A DNA stretch of 35,536 nt from Desulfobaccales bacterium (GTDB taxonomy: Bacteria; Desulfobacterota; Desulfobaccia; Desulfobaccales; 0-14-0-80-60-11), in the NCBI GenBank assembly GCA_037481655.1, contig JBBFLF010000025.1, forward strand, positions 1 through 35,536. The letters are read 5' to 3'. Shown piece after piece: positions 1 to 5,882 of the stretch. The translations under genes were made by a program, and so were the position numbers. How positions within the stretch are numbered: position 1 is the first letter of the stretch; the number at the start of each line of letters is the position of its first letter. Under the pieces are notes generated by a model. That model was given only the letters and a program-made list of their open reading frames with translations, did not search any database and was not told the DNA's origin.

Positions 1-9
1 GGGGAGTTT

Positions 10-52
10 GAGGGGAGGGCGGGGGAGCCAGGCTCCCCCGGCCCTCCCCTCA
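10..52. repeat. Dispersed GC-rich hairpin element, part-copy A
   Basis: An 18-19 base stem (10-27 with 33-51, one bulged base) closes a five-base CCAGG loop. It matches the right-hand hairpin of the carA copy at 17722-17761. It overlaps the last bases of the ahbD stop codon, so it would form at the 3' end of the hemB-ahbD transcript. There is no U-tract, so an intrinsic terminator is not shown; a role as a 3'-end stabiliser is possible. Confidence 0.7.
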
Positions 53-1117
53 ACCCTCCGGCACATAGGGGCAGATGGGGTCGTCGGCCAGGGGGTCGCC
101 GGCCAGGGCCCAGGCCCTGGCCCGGCAGCCGCCGCAGACCTTGCGGTATTGGCAGGCGTGGCATTTGCCGTGGTAGTCGTCCACCGCCCTGAGTTGCCGG
201 AAGAGCTCCGAGTTCGCCCAGATTTCCGGGAAGGGTTGCTCCCGGATGTTGCCGGCCACGATGTCCAAATAACCGCAGGCCTGCACGTCGCCTTTGTAGG
301 AGACAAAGGCGAAGCCCTGCCCCCCCAGGCAGCCCTTGGTCATGGCCTCCATGCCGTGGGTCTGGGGGGTGATTTTTTCGCCCCGGGCGCGGGCGTCCTC
401 CCGCCACAGCCGGTAATATTGCGGCGCGCAGGTGGGCTTGAGGTGGATGATCCCCTCCCGCTGTTTGGCCAGGAGCCAGCGCAGGGTCTCCTCGTATTCC
501 GCCGGGGTGACCAGCTGATCCACCATCTCGGCGCCCCGGCCGGTGGGGACCAGGACAAAGACGTGGTGGGCCGCGGCCCCCAAGCGTATGGCCAGCTCGT
601 GGATGGCGGGCAGGTCCGCCAGGTTTTCCCGGGTGATGGTGGTGTTGACCTGGAAGGGGAGCCCTGCCTCCTTGCAGGCCGCAATCCCCTGGAGGGCGCC
701 CTCGAAGGCCCCGGCCACGGCCCGGAGATCATCGTGGCGGGCGGCGGTGGCCCCGTCGATGGAGATGGAGAGGCGCTGGATGCCTGCGTCTTTCAGGCGC
801 CGGGCGATGTCGGGGGTCAGAAGCGTGCCGTTCACCGCCATGACCATGCGGTGGCCCAAACGGTGGCCGTACTCCGTGAGCTCGTAGATGTCCTCCCGAA
901 GCAGAGGCTCGCCGCCGGTGAGGATGATGACCACCTGCCCCAGAGTGGCCACGTCAGTAAGGAGCTTCTGGCCTTCGGCGGTGGTGAGCTCGCCGGGATA
1001 GGGCCCGCGGCTGGCCGCGGCCCGGCAATGCCGGCAGTCCAGATTGCAGCGCCGGGTCACCTCCCAGGCCAGGAGGCGCAGCGCCGGAATTTTTATGCTT
1101 GCGGCTGCAGGGTTCAT
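50..1117 (-). CDS. ahbD: Radical SAM heme b synthase AhbD (Fe-coproporphyrin III decarboxylase)
   Basis: Radical SAM enzyme of the alternative, siroheme-based heme pathway. AhbD converts the two propionate side chains of Fe-coproporphyrin III to vinyl groups, giving heme b. Visible: the CxxxCxxC cluster motif near the N-terminus (Cys24, Cys28, Cys31), a GGEPLL motif of the SAM site, and a C-terminal SPASM-like region with a cluster of cysteines (CHACQYRKVCGGC) for auxiliary Fe-S. Length 355 aa is usual for the family. I chose the ATG at 1117; a TTG three codons upstream (1126) would overlap the stop of the preceding gene by 3 bases. It is the last gene of the hemB operon, which supports the heme assignment over other SPASM proteins such as NirJ/AhbC. 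No ahbA, B or C gene is in the window. Confidence 0.85.
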   Translation of the reverse strand: MNPAAASIKIPALRLLAWEVTRRCNLDCRHCRAAASRGPYPGELTTAEGQKLLTDVATLGQVVIILTGGEPLLREDIYELTEYGHRLGHRMVMAVNGTLLTPDIARRLKDAGIQRLSISIDGATAARHDDLRAVAGAFEGALQGIAACKEAGLPFQVNTTITRENLADLPAIHELAIRLGAAAHHVFVLVPTGRGAEMVDQLVTPAEYEETLRWLLAKQREGIIHLKPTCAPQYYRLWREDARARGEKITPQTHGMEAMTKGCLGGQGFAFVSYKGDVQACGYLDIVAGNIREQPFPEIWANSELFRQLRAVDDYHGKCHACQYRKVCGGCRARAWALAGDPLADDPICPYVPEG

Positions 1118-1122
1118 GATGG

Positions 1123-2430
1123 TCAAGCTATCTCGTCCGATTCAGTGGTTGGAGGTCCGGAATCGATACTTTGCGGTGACTTTTCTTTTTCATTAGAGGA
1201 GCCAGCAGGCCGGGGCGGCAAATAGTCGGGCAGCCTGGTATTTTCATCCAAATAAGCATATTCCAATTGTTCCCAGGTAAGGCCTTTGGCACCGGCTAAA
1301 TTTGCCCCTTTTAGATTAGCATTATCTATCTTTGCATAATGAAGAATGGCACCGATTAAGTTGGCCTTTTCTAAATTAGCTCCCTTGAGATTTGCTTCCA
1401 TCATTTGTGCACTTTTAAGATTTGCATTTCTTAAATTAGCATTTAAGAGATGAGCATTTTCAAAATTAACTCCAACAAGGTATGAATTTTGAAGCTTTGC
1501 CTCTTCTAAGATTGCATTATTCAGTTTTGAACCTCCTAGTATTACTTCCTCTAAGTGTGCTTCCAAAAGATCGGCATTCTCTAAGTGTGCTTGCCAAAGA
1601 TTGGCATTCTCTAAGTGTGCTTGCCAAAGATTGGCACTCTCCAGATGTGCTTGAAAAAGATTTGCCCCTTCCAGATGCGCCTCTCGGAGGTCCGCACCGC
1701 GCAGATCGGTGTGGGACAAGTTCAAGGGGTGGTCTTCCCCCTGACCATAGCGCCGGCTCCGGCGGCCCAGAACAGTGAGAGCGGCCTGAATATCGGTGCG
1801 AGGCTTGGGCTTGGGCGCAGATTCTGAGCTTTCAGTATCCCCTGAGGTTTCTTCTAATGATGTCCCCGAGGCACCCTCTGCCGGCGGCAAGCCCTCCTTG
1901 GGAGGCCAAGGGGCGTTCTCCCGGATGAAGGCAGTGAGGACCTCCATGATGGTCCAGTAATCTTTCTCTGAATCCTTGGCGATGCGTTCCAGGGCATAAA
2001 TGCCACCGAGGCGCACCTCCAGTTTGTCACTGCCCAACTGCTCGATGGCCCGGGTGAAGCGCTCGGTGACCTGCCCCTCCTGGGCCACCTCCACCTGACG
2101 CTCCAAAGCCCAAACGCGCCTGAGGGTCAGGTAAACGCCACAGAGCAGAATGCCTCCCCCCAGGACCTGGGGCACGATTTTCAGCGCCTCGATTTCGACC
2201 GGGACCCGCACCTCGGGCGCCAGACTTCTGCTGAGGTTTATTAACTGCCACCACTGCCAGACCCACAAGCCCAGTAGTGCCACGACCGATAGGCCTGCAC
2301 CCAGGTAAGGAAGCGCTTTTCTGACCTGCTCCCGGAGGCTGTGCCAGTGCTCCACCACCAAATAAGTCAAGGCCGCCAAAGCAGTGGCCCCGGCCACGAT
2401 GAAGAGCCAAACCACCAATTCCAGGAGCAC
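1123..2430 (-). CDS. Membrane-anchored pentapeptide-repeat protein
   Basis: A 435-residue protein with three predicted N-terminal membrane helices (about residues 5-27, 42-62 and 88-106). These are followed by a helical region (ERFTRAIEQLGS to FIRENAPWP, about 120-175) that often precedes pentapeptide repeats. A polar Ser/Glu/Pro linker comes next, then a long pentapeptide-repeat block (about 235-400, pattern A[DN]LxxA) that should fold as a right-handed beta-helix. The start is GTG at 2430, with GGTGAG 7-8 bases upstream; the hemB stop is only 7 bases away, and the stop overlaps the alternative ahbD start. It is therefore translated as the middle gene of the heme operon. The repeat-coding part (about 1200-1680) is visibly more AT-rich than its neighbours. 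The molecular function is not predictable from the repeats. Confidence 0.85.
   Translation of the reverse strand: MLLELVVWLFIVAGATALAALTYLVVEHWHSLREQVRKALPYLGAGLSVVALLGLWVWQWWQLINLSRSLAPEVRVPVEIEALKIVPQVLGGGILLCGVYLTLRRVWALERQVEVAQEGQVTERFTRAIEQLGSDKLEVRLGGIYALERIAKDSEKDYWTIMEVLTAFIRENAPWPPKEGLPPAEGASGTSLEETSGDTESSESAPKPKPRTDIQAALTVLGRRSRRYGQGEDHPLNLSHTDLRGADLREAHLEGANLFQAHLESANLWQAHLENANLWQAHLENADLLEAHLEEVILGGSKLNNAILEEAKLQNSYLVGVNFENAHLLNANLRNANLKSAQMMEANLKGANLEKANLIGAILHYAKIDNANLKGANLAGAKGLTWEQLEYAYLDENTRLPDYLPPRPAGSSNEKEKSPQSIDSGPPTTESDEIA
1531..1680 (-). repeat. 30-bp in-gene tandem repeats coding pentapeptide pairs
   Basis: Five consecutive 30-base units start at 1531, 1561, 1591, 1621 and 1651. 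Units at 1591 and 1621 differ at only a few positions, and units 1 to 3 share the end TCTAAGTGTGC. Each unit codes ten residues (two pentapeptides, AHLENANLWQ type). The near identity at DNA level indicates recent unit duplication, so this stretch is likely to vary in copy number between strains. Confidence 0.85.
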
Positions 2431-2437
2431 GTTTAAC

Positions 2438-3415
2438 TCACCTGGTGTGAGGCAGCACCCCGGCCGCGTCTTTGGCGAAATAAGTGAGGATCAGGTCGGC
2501 GCCGGCCCGTTTAATAGCGGTGAGGGACTCCAGCATGGCCGCGGTCTCGTCCAGCCAGCCCTTGGCCGCCGCGGCCTTGATCATGGCGTACTCCCCGGAG
2601 ACCTGGTAGGCGGCGATGGGCTGGTCGAACTCGCCGGCCAGGGCGGCGATGACGTCCAGATAGGGCAGGGCGGGCTTGACCATGAGGATGTCGGCGCCCT
2701 CCTCCACGTCCAGGGCCGCCTCCCGGAGGGCCTCCCGGGAGTTGGCCGGGTCCATCTGGTAGCTCTTGCGGTCGCCGAACTGGGGGGCGCTCTCCGCCGC
2801 CTCCCGGAAGGGCCCGTAGAAGCTGCTGGCGTACTTGACGGCGTAGGAGAGGATGGCCACCATCTCAAAGCCCCGCTCATCCAGGGCCTCCCGGATGGCC
2901 CCCACCCGGCCGTCCATCATGTCCGAAGGGGCCACCATATCCGCGCCGGCCTCGGCGTGGGACAGGGCCACCTCCGCCAGCACCTCCAGGGTGGCGTCGT
3001 TGTCGATCTCCCGGTCGCGCACCAGCCCGCAGTGGCCGTGGGAGGTGTAGCCGCAGAGGCACACGTCGGTGATGACCACCAGCTCCGGCAGGGCCTTCTT
3101 CAGGGCCCGGACCGCCTGCTGCACCGGGCCCTTGGGAGAGGCGGCCTCGGAGGCCACCTCGTCCTTGCGGGCCGGAAGCCCAAAGAGGAGCACCGCCGGC
3201 ACCCCGAGATCGAAGACGGCCTTGGCTTCCTCCACCAGGAGGTCCGGGGAGAGGCGGCTGATCCCCGGCATGGCCTCGATGGGCTGGCGCACCCTGCTTC
3301 CCGGCACGGCAAACATGGGGTAGATGAAATCCGCGGGGGTAAGGTGCGTCTCCCGCACCATGCGCCGAATGCCCGCGGTGCGCCGGAGCCTGCGGGGCCG
3401 AAAGACCAGGTCCAT
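2438..3415 (-). CDS. hemB: Delta-aminolevulinic acid dehydratase (porphobilinogen synthase)
   Basis: Condenses two 5-aminolevulinate molecules to porphobilinogen, the first common step of tetrapyrrole synthesis, in the cytoplasm. Visible: the metal-site segment [14 protein letters not shown] with three cysteines (zinc-type site), the first Schiff-base lysine region [13 protein letters not shown], and the second, [11 protein letters not shown]. The length of 325 residues is typical. The start is decided by the ribosome site: AGGAGGT (3422-3428) directly abuts the ATG at 3421 but lies 6 bases from the in-frame ATG at 3415, so the protein should begin MDLVFRP. It is the first gene of an operon with the pentapeptide-repeat gene and ahbD. 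Confidence 0.97.
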   Translation of the reverse strand: MDLVFRPRRLRRTAGIRRMVRETHLTPADFIYPMFAVPGSRVRQPIEAMPGISRLSPDLLVEEAKAVFDLGVPAVLLFGLPARKDEVASEAASPKGPVQQAVRALKKALPELVVITDVCLCGYTSHGHCGLVRDREIDNDATLEVLAEVALSHAEAGADMVAPSDMMDGRVGAIREALDERGFEMVAILSYAVKYASSFYGPFREAAESAPQFGDRKSYQMDPANSREALREAALDVEEGADILMVKPALPYLDVIAALAGEFDQPIAAYQVSGEYAMIKAAAAKGWLDETAAMLESLTAIKRAGADLILTYFAKDAAGVLPHTR

Positions 3416-3450
3416 GGCCATACCTCCTGTTTGAGTCCCGGAAAAGGAGA

Positions 3451-3481
3451 GCGGCGGGGCCGGGCTGCTGGCCCTCGCCGC
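3451..3481 (-). promoter_or_regulatory. Stable hairpin in the hemB leader
   Basis: Arms 3451-3461 and 3470-3481 pair over 11 bases with one bulge, around an 8-base loop. It lies in the roughly 150-base untranslated leader between the predicted promoter and hemB. No U-tract follows, so it is not an obvious terminator. A regulatory role is only possible, not shown. Confidence 0.35.
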
Positions 3482-3569
3482 CGGGTTGCCCCCTTAGGGA
3501 GCTTAGAGCGGTGGCAGGACCGCACCCGTGGCCGCGCCGGGATGGGCACACCTGCCGCTTTCTTCCCTG

Positions 3570-3598
3570 ATTATCCGGCCTGGGCGCCGGGGTGTCAA
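3570..3598 (-). promoter_or_regulatory. Sigma70-type promoter of the hemB operon
   Basis: On the minus strand the -35 TTGACA (3593-3598) and -10 GATAAT (3570-3575) are separated by exactly 17 bases. Predicted start is near 3563, giving a leader of about 148 bases. It separates the hem operon from the upstream gene on the same strand. This is one of the best matches in the window. Confidence 0.7.
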
Positions 3599-3611
3599 GG
3601 CGAGGGCATGG

Positions 3612-4082
3612 CTAGGGAGCTCTCAGGGCATACGGCACCTTGAGGACCCGGTCCTTGGCCCCCTCCGCCACCGTCACCGGCACCACCAGACGCGCCTCCC
3701 GGATGAGGCACATGCCCTTGCCGTCGGCGCGGCAGAGGTTGAGGACCAGGTCCAGGGTGAGCACGGTGTGGCCCGCCGCAGCGGTGAGGGGGAGGCTCAC
3801 GGGAAAGCGGGGCTGGCGCAAGGCCGCCTCGGCGGCCGGGGTGAGCTGAAGCACCTCCGGGTTCCGGACGCTCAGGCGCACCGACTGGGGCGCCTCGGGG
3901 GTGAGTTGCCAGTCCGGGGGCAGGCTGAGGGTGAGCTCCAGGGTCACCGCCCCGGGAGCAACCTCCTGCGGGGCGAGCTCCACCGCTGCTTCTTGGGGGG
4001 CCGCAGGCGTCGGGAGAGCGGAGGCAAGGGCCAAGGCCAGCCCCAGGAGGATAATCCGGATCTGCATGATATGGGAAAGCAT
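3612..4082 (-). CDS. Small exported beta-sandwich protein, DsbD-N/NHL C-terminal-like (tentative)
   Basis: A 156-residue protein with a hydrophobic N-terminal signal sequence (IRIILLGLALALASALP, then Ala-Pro). The remaining part is rich in alternating hydrophobic residues typical of a beta-sandwich (LTLSLPPDWQLTPEAP, and a VLTLDLVLNLCRADGKGMC segment with two cysteines seven apart). The LPPDWQLTPEAP and CxxxxxxxC pattern recalls the redox-partner domains at the N-terminus of DsbD or the C-terminus of NHL-thioredoxin proteins, but I cannot confirm this. The start at 4082 follows TGAGGTG at 5-base spacing, better than the ATG-type codon at 4109. It stands alone on the minus strand upstream of the hemB promoter. 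Confidence 0.7.
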   Translation of the reverse strand: MLSHIMQIRIILLGLALALASALPTPAAPQEAAVELAPQEVAPGAVTLELTLSLPPDWQLTPEAPQSVRLSVRNPEVLQLTPAAEAALRQPRFPVSLPLTAAAGHTVLTLDLVLNLCRADGKGMCLIREARLVVPVTVAEGAKDRVLKVPYALRAP

Positions 4083-4167
4083 AATCACCTCAGGCACAAT
4101 TCCTCTCAAAGAGGGTCAGCGAAAGTGGTCGTTGGCACCGTCGCCTTGGTTCCCTCTTTCCGGGTTC

Positions 4168-4196
4168 ATTGTAGCAGCCTCCCTGCGACCGGGAAA
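4168..4196 (-). promoter_or_regulatory. Possible promoter of the small exported protein
   Basis: On the minus strand a good -10, TACAAT (4168-4173), is preceded at 17 bases by a poor -35, TTTCCC. Predicted start is near 4161, about 80 bases from the ATG at 4082. Confidence 0.35.
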
Positions 4197-4218
4197 TTTT
4201 TTTCGACCCCCCTCATTC

Positions 4219-4247
4219 TTGACATTCGATGAGAAAACCGGTAAAAA
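4219..4247 (+). promoter_or_regulatory. Promoter of speD
   Basis: Perfect -35 TTGACA (4219-4224), a 17-base spacer and -10 TAAAAA (4242-4247). Predicted start is near 4254, about 84 bases before the speD ATG. The leader contains TGTCA and TGACA flanking a GC-rich stretch (4259-4290) that could fold, but no known riboswitch is recognised. Confidence 0.5.
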
Positions 4248-4337
4248 AATGTGAATTTTGTCAGGCCCGCCCCGGGCAGGGGGGTGACACTTAACCCAGT
4301 CAAACCCTTATTAAATTTTCACAGGAGGGTTCTGCCC

Positions 4338-4739
4338 ATGAAAAGGGAATTCCTGGTCCAGAATCCCCGGCCGGACGGATACCACATCATGCTGGAGCTG
4401 TTCGGCTGCGATCCGGAGAAGATCAATTCCCGGAAATATCTGCACAATCTGGTGAAAAGCGCCGTCAAGGCCGCCGGGCTCACCAACCTGGGGTCGCGCT
4501 TTCACCAATTCCAGCCCCACGGGGTCACGGGGTTCACCCTCCTGGCCCAATCCCACATCTCTTTCCATACCTGGCCGGAATTCGGCTACCTGGTGCTGGA
4601 CATCTTCACTTGCGGCGACCAGGAACAGGCCGACATGCTGGCGAACCATTTCCTCAGGCGATTGAAACCCCAATACGTGGACCAGCAGGTGGTGCGCAAG
4701 GGGTTTCAGTATCCCAAGCAAGCGCAGGCCGCCAGTTAA
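4338..4739 (+). CDS. speD: S-adenosylmethionine decarboxylase proenzyme (SpeD/SpeH family)
   Basis: Pyruvoyl-dependent decarboxylase family. The usual role is decarboxylation of S-adenosylmethionine to supply aminopropyl groups for spermidine. The 133-residue size fits the short bacterial/archaeal class. Visible: the self-cleavage region AQSHISFHTWPE with Ser72 as the predicted pyruvoyl precursor, His77 and the FTCG cysteine Cys92, both expected for processing and catalysis. Odd: the residue before Ser72 is Gln71, where the family normally has Glu. The start ATG at 4338 has AGGAGGG at 8 bases; the longer reading frame upstream is not needed. No speE is in the window, so the polyamine role is inferred; some SpeD homologues are known to decarboxylate ornithine or arginine instead. 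Confidence 0.85.
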   Translation: MKREFLVQNPRPDGYHIMLELFGCDPEKINSRKYLHNLVKSAVKAAGLTNLGSRFHQFQPHGVTGFTLLAQSHISFHTWPEFGYLVLDIFTCGDQEQADMLANHFLRRLKPQYVDQQVVRKGFQYPKQAQAAS

Positions 4740-4764
4740 CCGGCGCTCTCCCGCCAGAAAAAGA

Positions 4765-4792
4765 TTGACGCCACCCCGGTTCATGGCATAAG
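4765..4792 (+). promoter_or_regulatory. Possible promoter of the TPR lipoprotein gene
   Basis: TTGACG (4765-4770), a 16-base spacer and CATAAG (4787-4792). Predicted start is near 4799, which would leave the ATG at 4801 almost leaderless and so favours the ATG at 4831 as the start codon. Confidence 0.4.
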
Positions 4793-4830
4793 TACAGGGC
4801 ATGCCGGACCGGAAGGGAAGAGTATTGTCC

Positions 4831-5442
4831 ATGAGGCGTGGCGCAGCTCTCATCCTGTGCCTGGGTGTGCTTTCGCTCGTGGGGGGCTGCGGCGGCCGGG
4901 CCCCGGTGATTCCCCCGCCGGCGGCCGAGGCCCCGCCCCCCGCGCCGGAACGCCTGGAACGGTATGAAAACCCGGACCAGGCGCTTTTGAAAGCGGCCCT
5001 GCAGGGGCGCTATCTCTCCCCCCGGGAAGCCCTGGAGCTGAGTGACCGCCTCCTCACCGAGGGCAGCCCGGCCACCCAGGACCAGGAGACCATTGCCCGG
5101 CTGGAGCTTCTCCTTCTGGGGGCCCTGAAGCAGGAGGACCGGGCCTCCCGGGCCGGGTTGCTGCGCAATCTGGGGATTGTCCGCTTTTATCAGAAGCAGT
5201 ACAAATCCGCCCGCCAGGCCCTGCAGGCGGCCAACGAGATCAATCCCCGGGATGCCCGGACCCATTATTACCTGGCCCGGCTCTTTGCCCGCCAGGAGCA
5301 GATATACCTTCGGCAGGGACAGAAAGCCAAAGCCAAACAGCAGGCCAAACTGGCGGAGATGGAGCTGGGGCTGGCCCGGAAGTTCGATCCCAGCAATCCC
5401 CTGTATCGTCAGAGCCTGAAGGAGAGCGTACGCACCGAGTAG
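4831..5442 (+). CDS. TPR-containing lipoprotein
   Basis: A 203-residue protein with a short signal sequence and lipobox LVGGC, so lipid attachment at Cys20 is predicted. A Pro/Ala-rich spacer (about 27-45) follows, then helical tetratricopeptide-like repeats (for example RNLGIVRFYQKQYKSARQAL and THYYLARLFARQEQIYLRQG). Proteins of this type usually act as outer-membrane or periplasmic scaffolds, as in PilF-like pilotins or the BamD group, but no specific family is recognised. The ATG at 4831 gives a normal signal peptide and follows GGAAGGGAAGAG; an in-frame ATG at 4801 would add ten charged residues. The next gene starts 5 bases after the stop. Confidence 0.8.
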   Translation: MRRGAALILCLGVLSLVGGCGGRAPVIPPPAAEAPPPAPERLERYENPDQALLKAALQGRYLSPREALELSDRLLTEGSPATQDQETIARLELLLLGALKQEDRASRAGLLRNLGIVRFYQKQYKSARQALQAANEINPRDARTHYYLARLFARQEQIYLRQGQKAKAKQQAKLAEMELGLARKFDPSNPLYRQSLKESVRTE

Positions 5443-5447
5443 GCCCC

Positions 5448-5663
5448 GTGAAAATCGCCTGCCCCCACTGCGGCAACGATACGGATTTCTACGAAGTGGC
5501 CGAAGGCGTCACCATCACCACTTTCTACGTGCAAAACGATGATGGCAGCTTTTCGGCGGTCAGCGATGAGTCGGAAATCCAGGGGGAGGTGCGCCTTTTC
5601 TGCGGCGAATGCCACAAGGAACTGAAGGAGTATTACAACCACTTCGTGGACATGCTGTTTTGA
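5448..5663 (+). CDS. Small zinc-ribbon-like protein
   Basis: A 71-residue protein with two CxxC knuckles (Cys5/Cys8 in CPHC and Cys52/Cys55 in CGEC), the layout of a zinc ribbon. The middle is acidic. It starts with GTG 5 bases after the stop of the lipoprotein gene and has no strong ribosome site of its own, so translational coupling is likely. Function is unknown; a role in protein or nucleic-acid binding is only general inference. Confidence 0.7.
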   Translation: MKIACPHCGNDTDFYEVAEGVTITTFYVQNDDGSFSAVSDESEIQGEVRLFCGECHKELKEYYNHFVDMLF

Positions 5664-5882
5664 CCGGCGGCGACCCCGGGAGAGCCTCCGGGCTCACTGC
5701 CGCTAGATTCCCGGCCGATCGCAACGACGCTGCTCTCTCCGCTGCCCTGACCCCCTTTGCAAGCCCCGGTAAAAACGCGGCACTCCTGGTCACCGGGGCC
5801 CTGGCCACCGCACCCGGCCCATCTCCCTAAACAGGATGGGGGCAGACTCTCCTTGAACTGATACCCCCTTCCCGGGAGCCCG

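Noticed and set aside
8-1225. Long open frames opposite or offset to real genes (also 2384-3643, 6579-7736, 20808-21752, 21930-22853, 24134-24865, 27375-28067)
   Set aside because: In GC-rich DNA, antisense and offset frames stay open by chance. These lack domains and overlap genes with clear family motifs and codon-position GC bias.
1531-1680. Regular 30-bp repeats taken as a CRISPR array
   Set aside because: There are no unique spacers between units; the repeats are contiguous, in frame and code pentapeptides.
4254-4337. SAM or polyamine riboswitch in the speD leader
   Set aside because: Only a short TGTCA/TGACA dyad is visible; no conserved riboswitch core could be recognised by eye. A covariance-model search would decide.
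5664-5882. Terminator between the convergent zinc-ribbon and VWA-like genes
   Set aside because: A CCCGG/CCGGG hairpin exists (about 5675-5695) but is short and has no T-tract on either strand.
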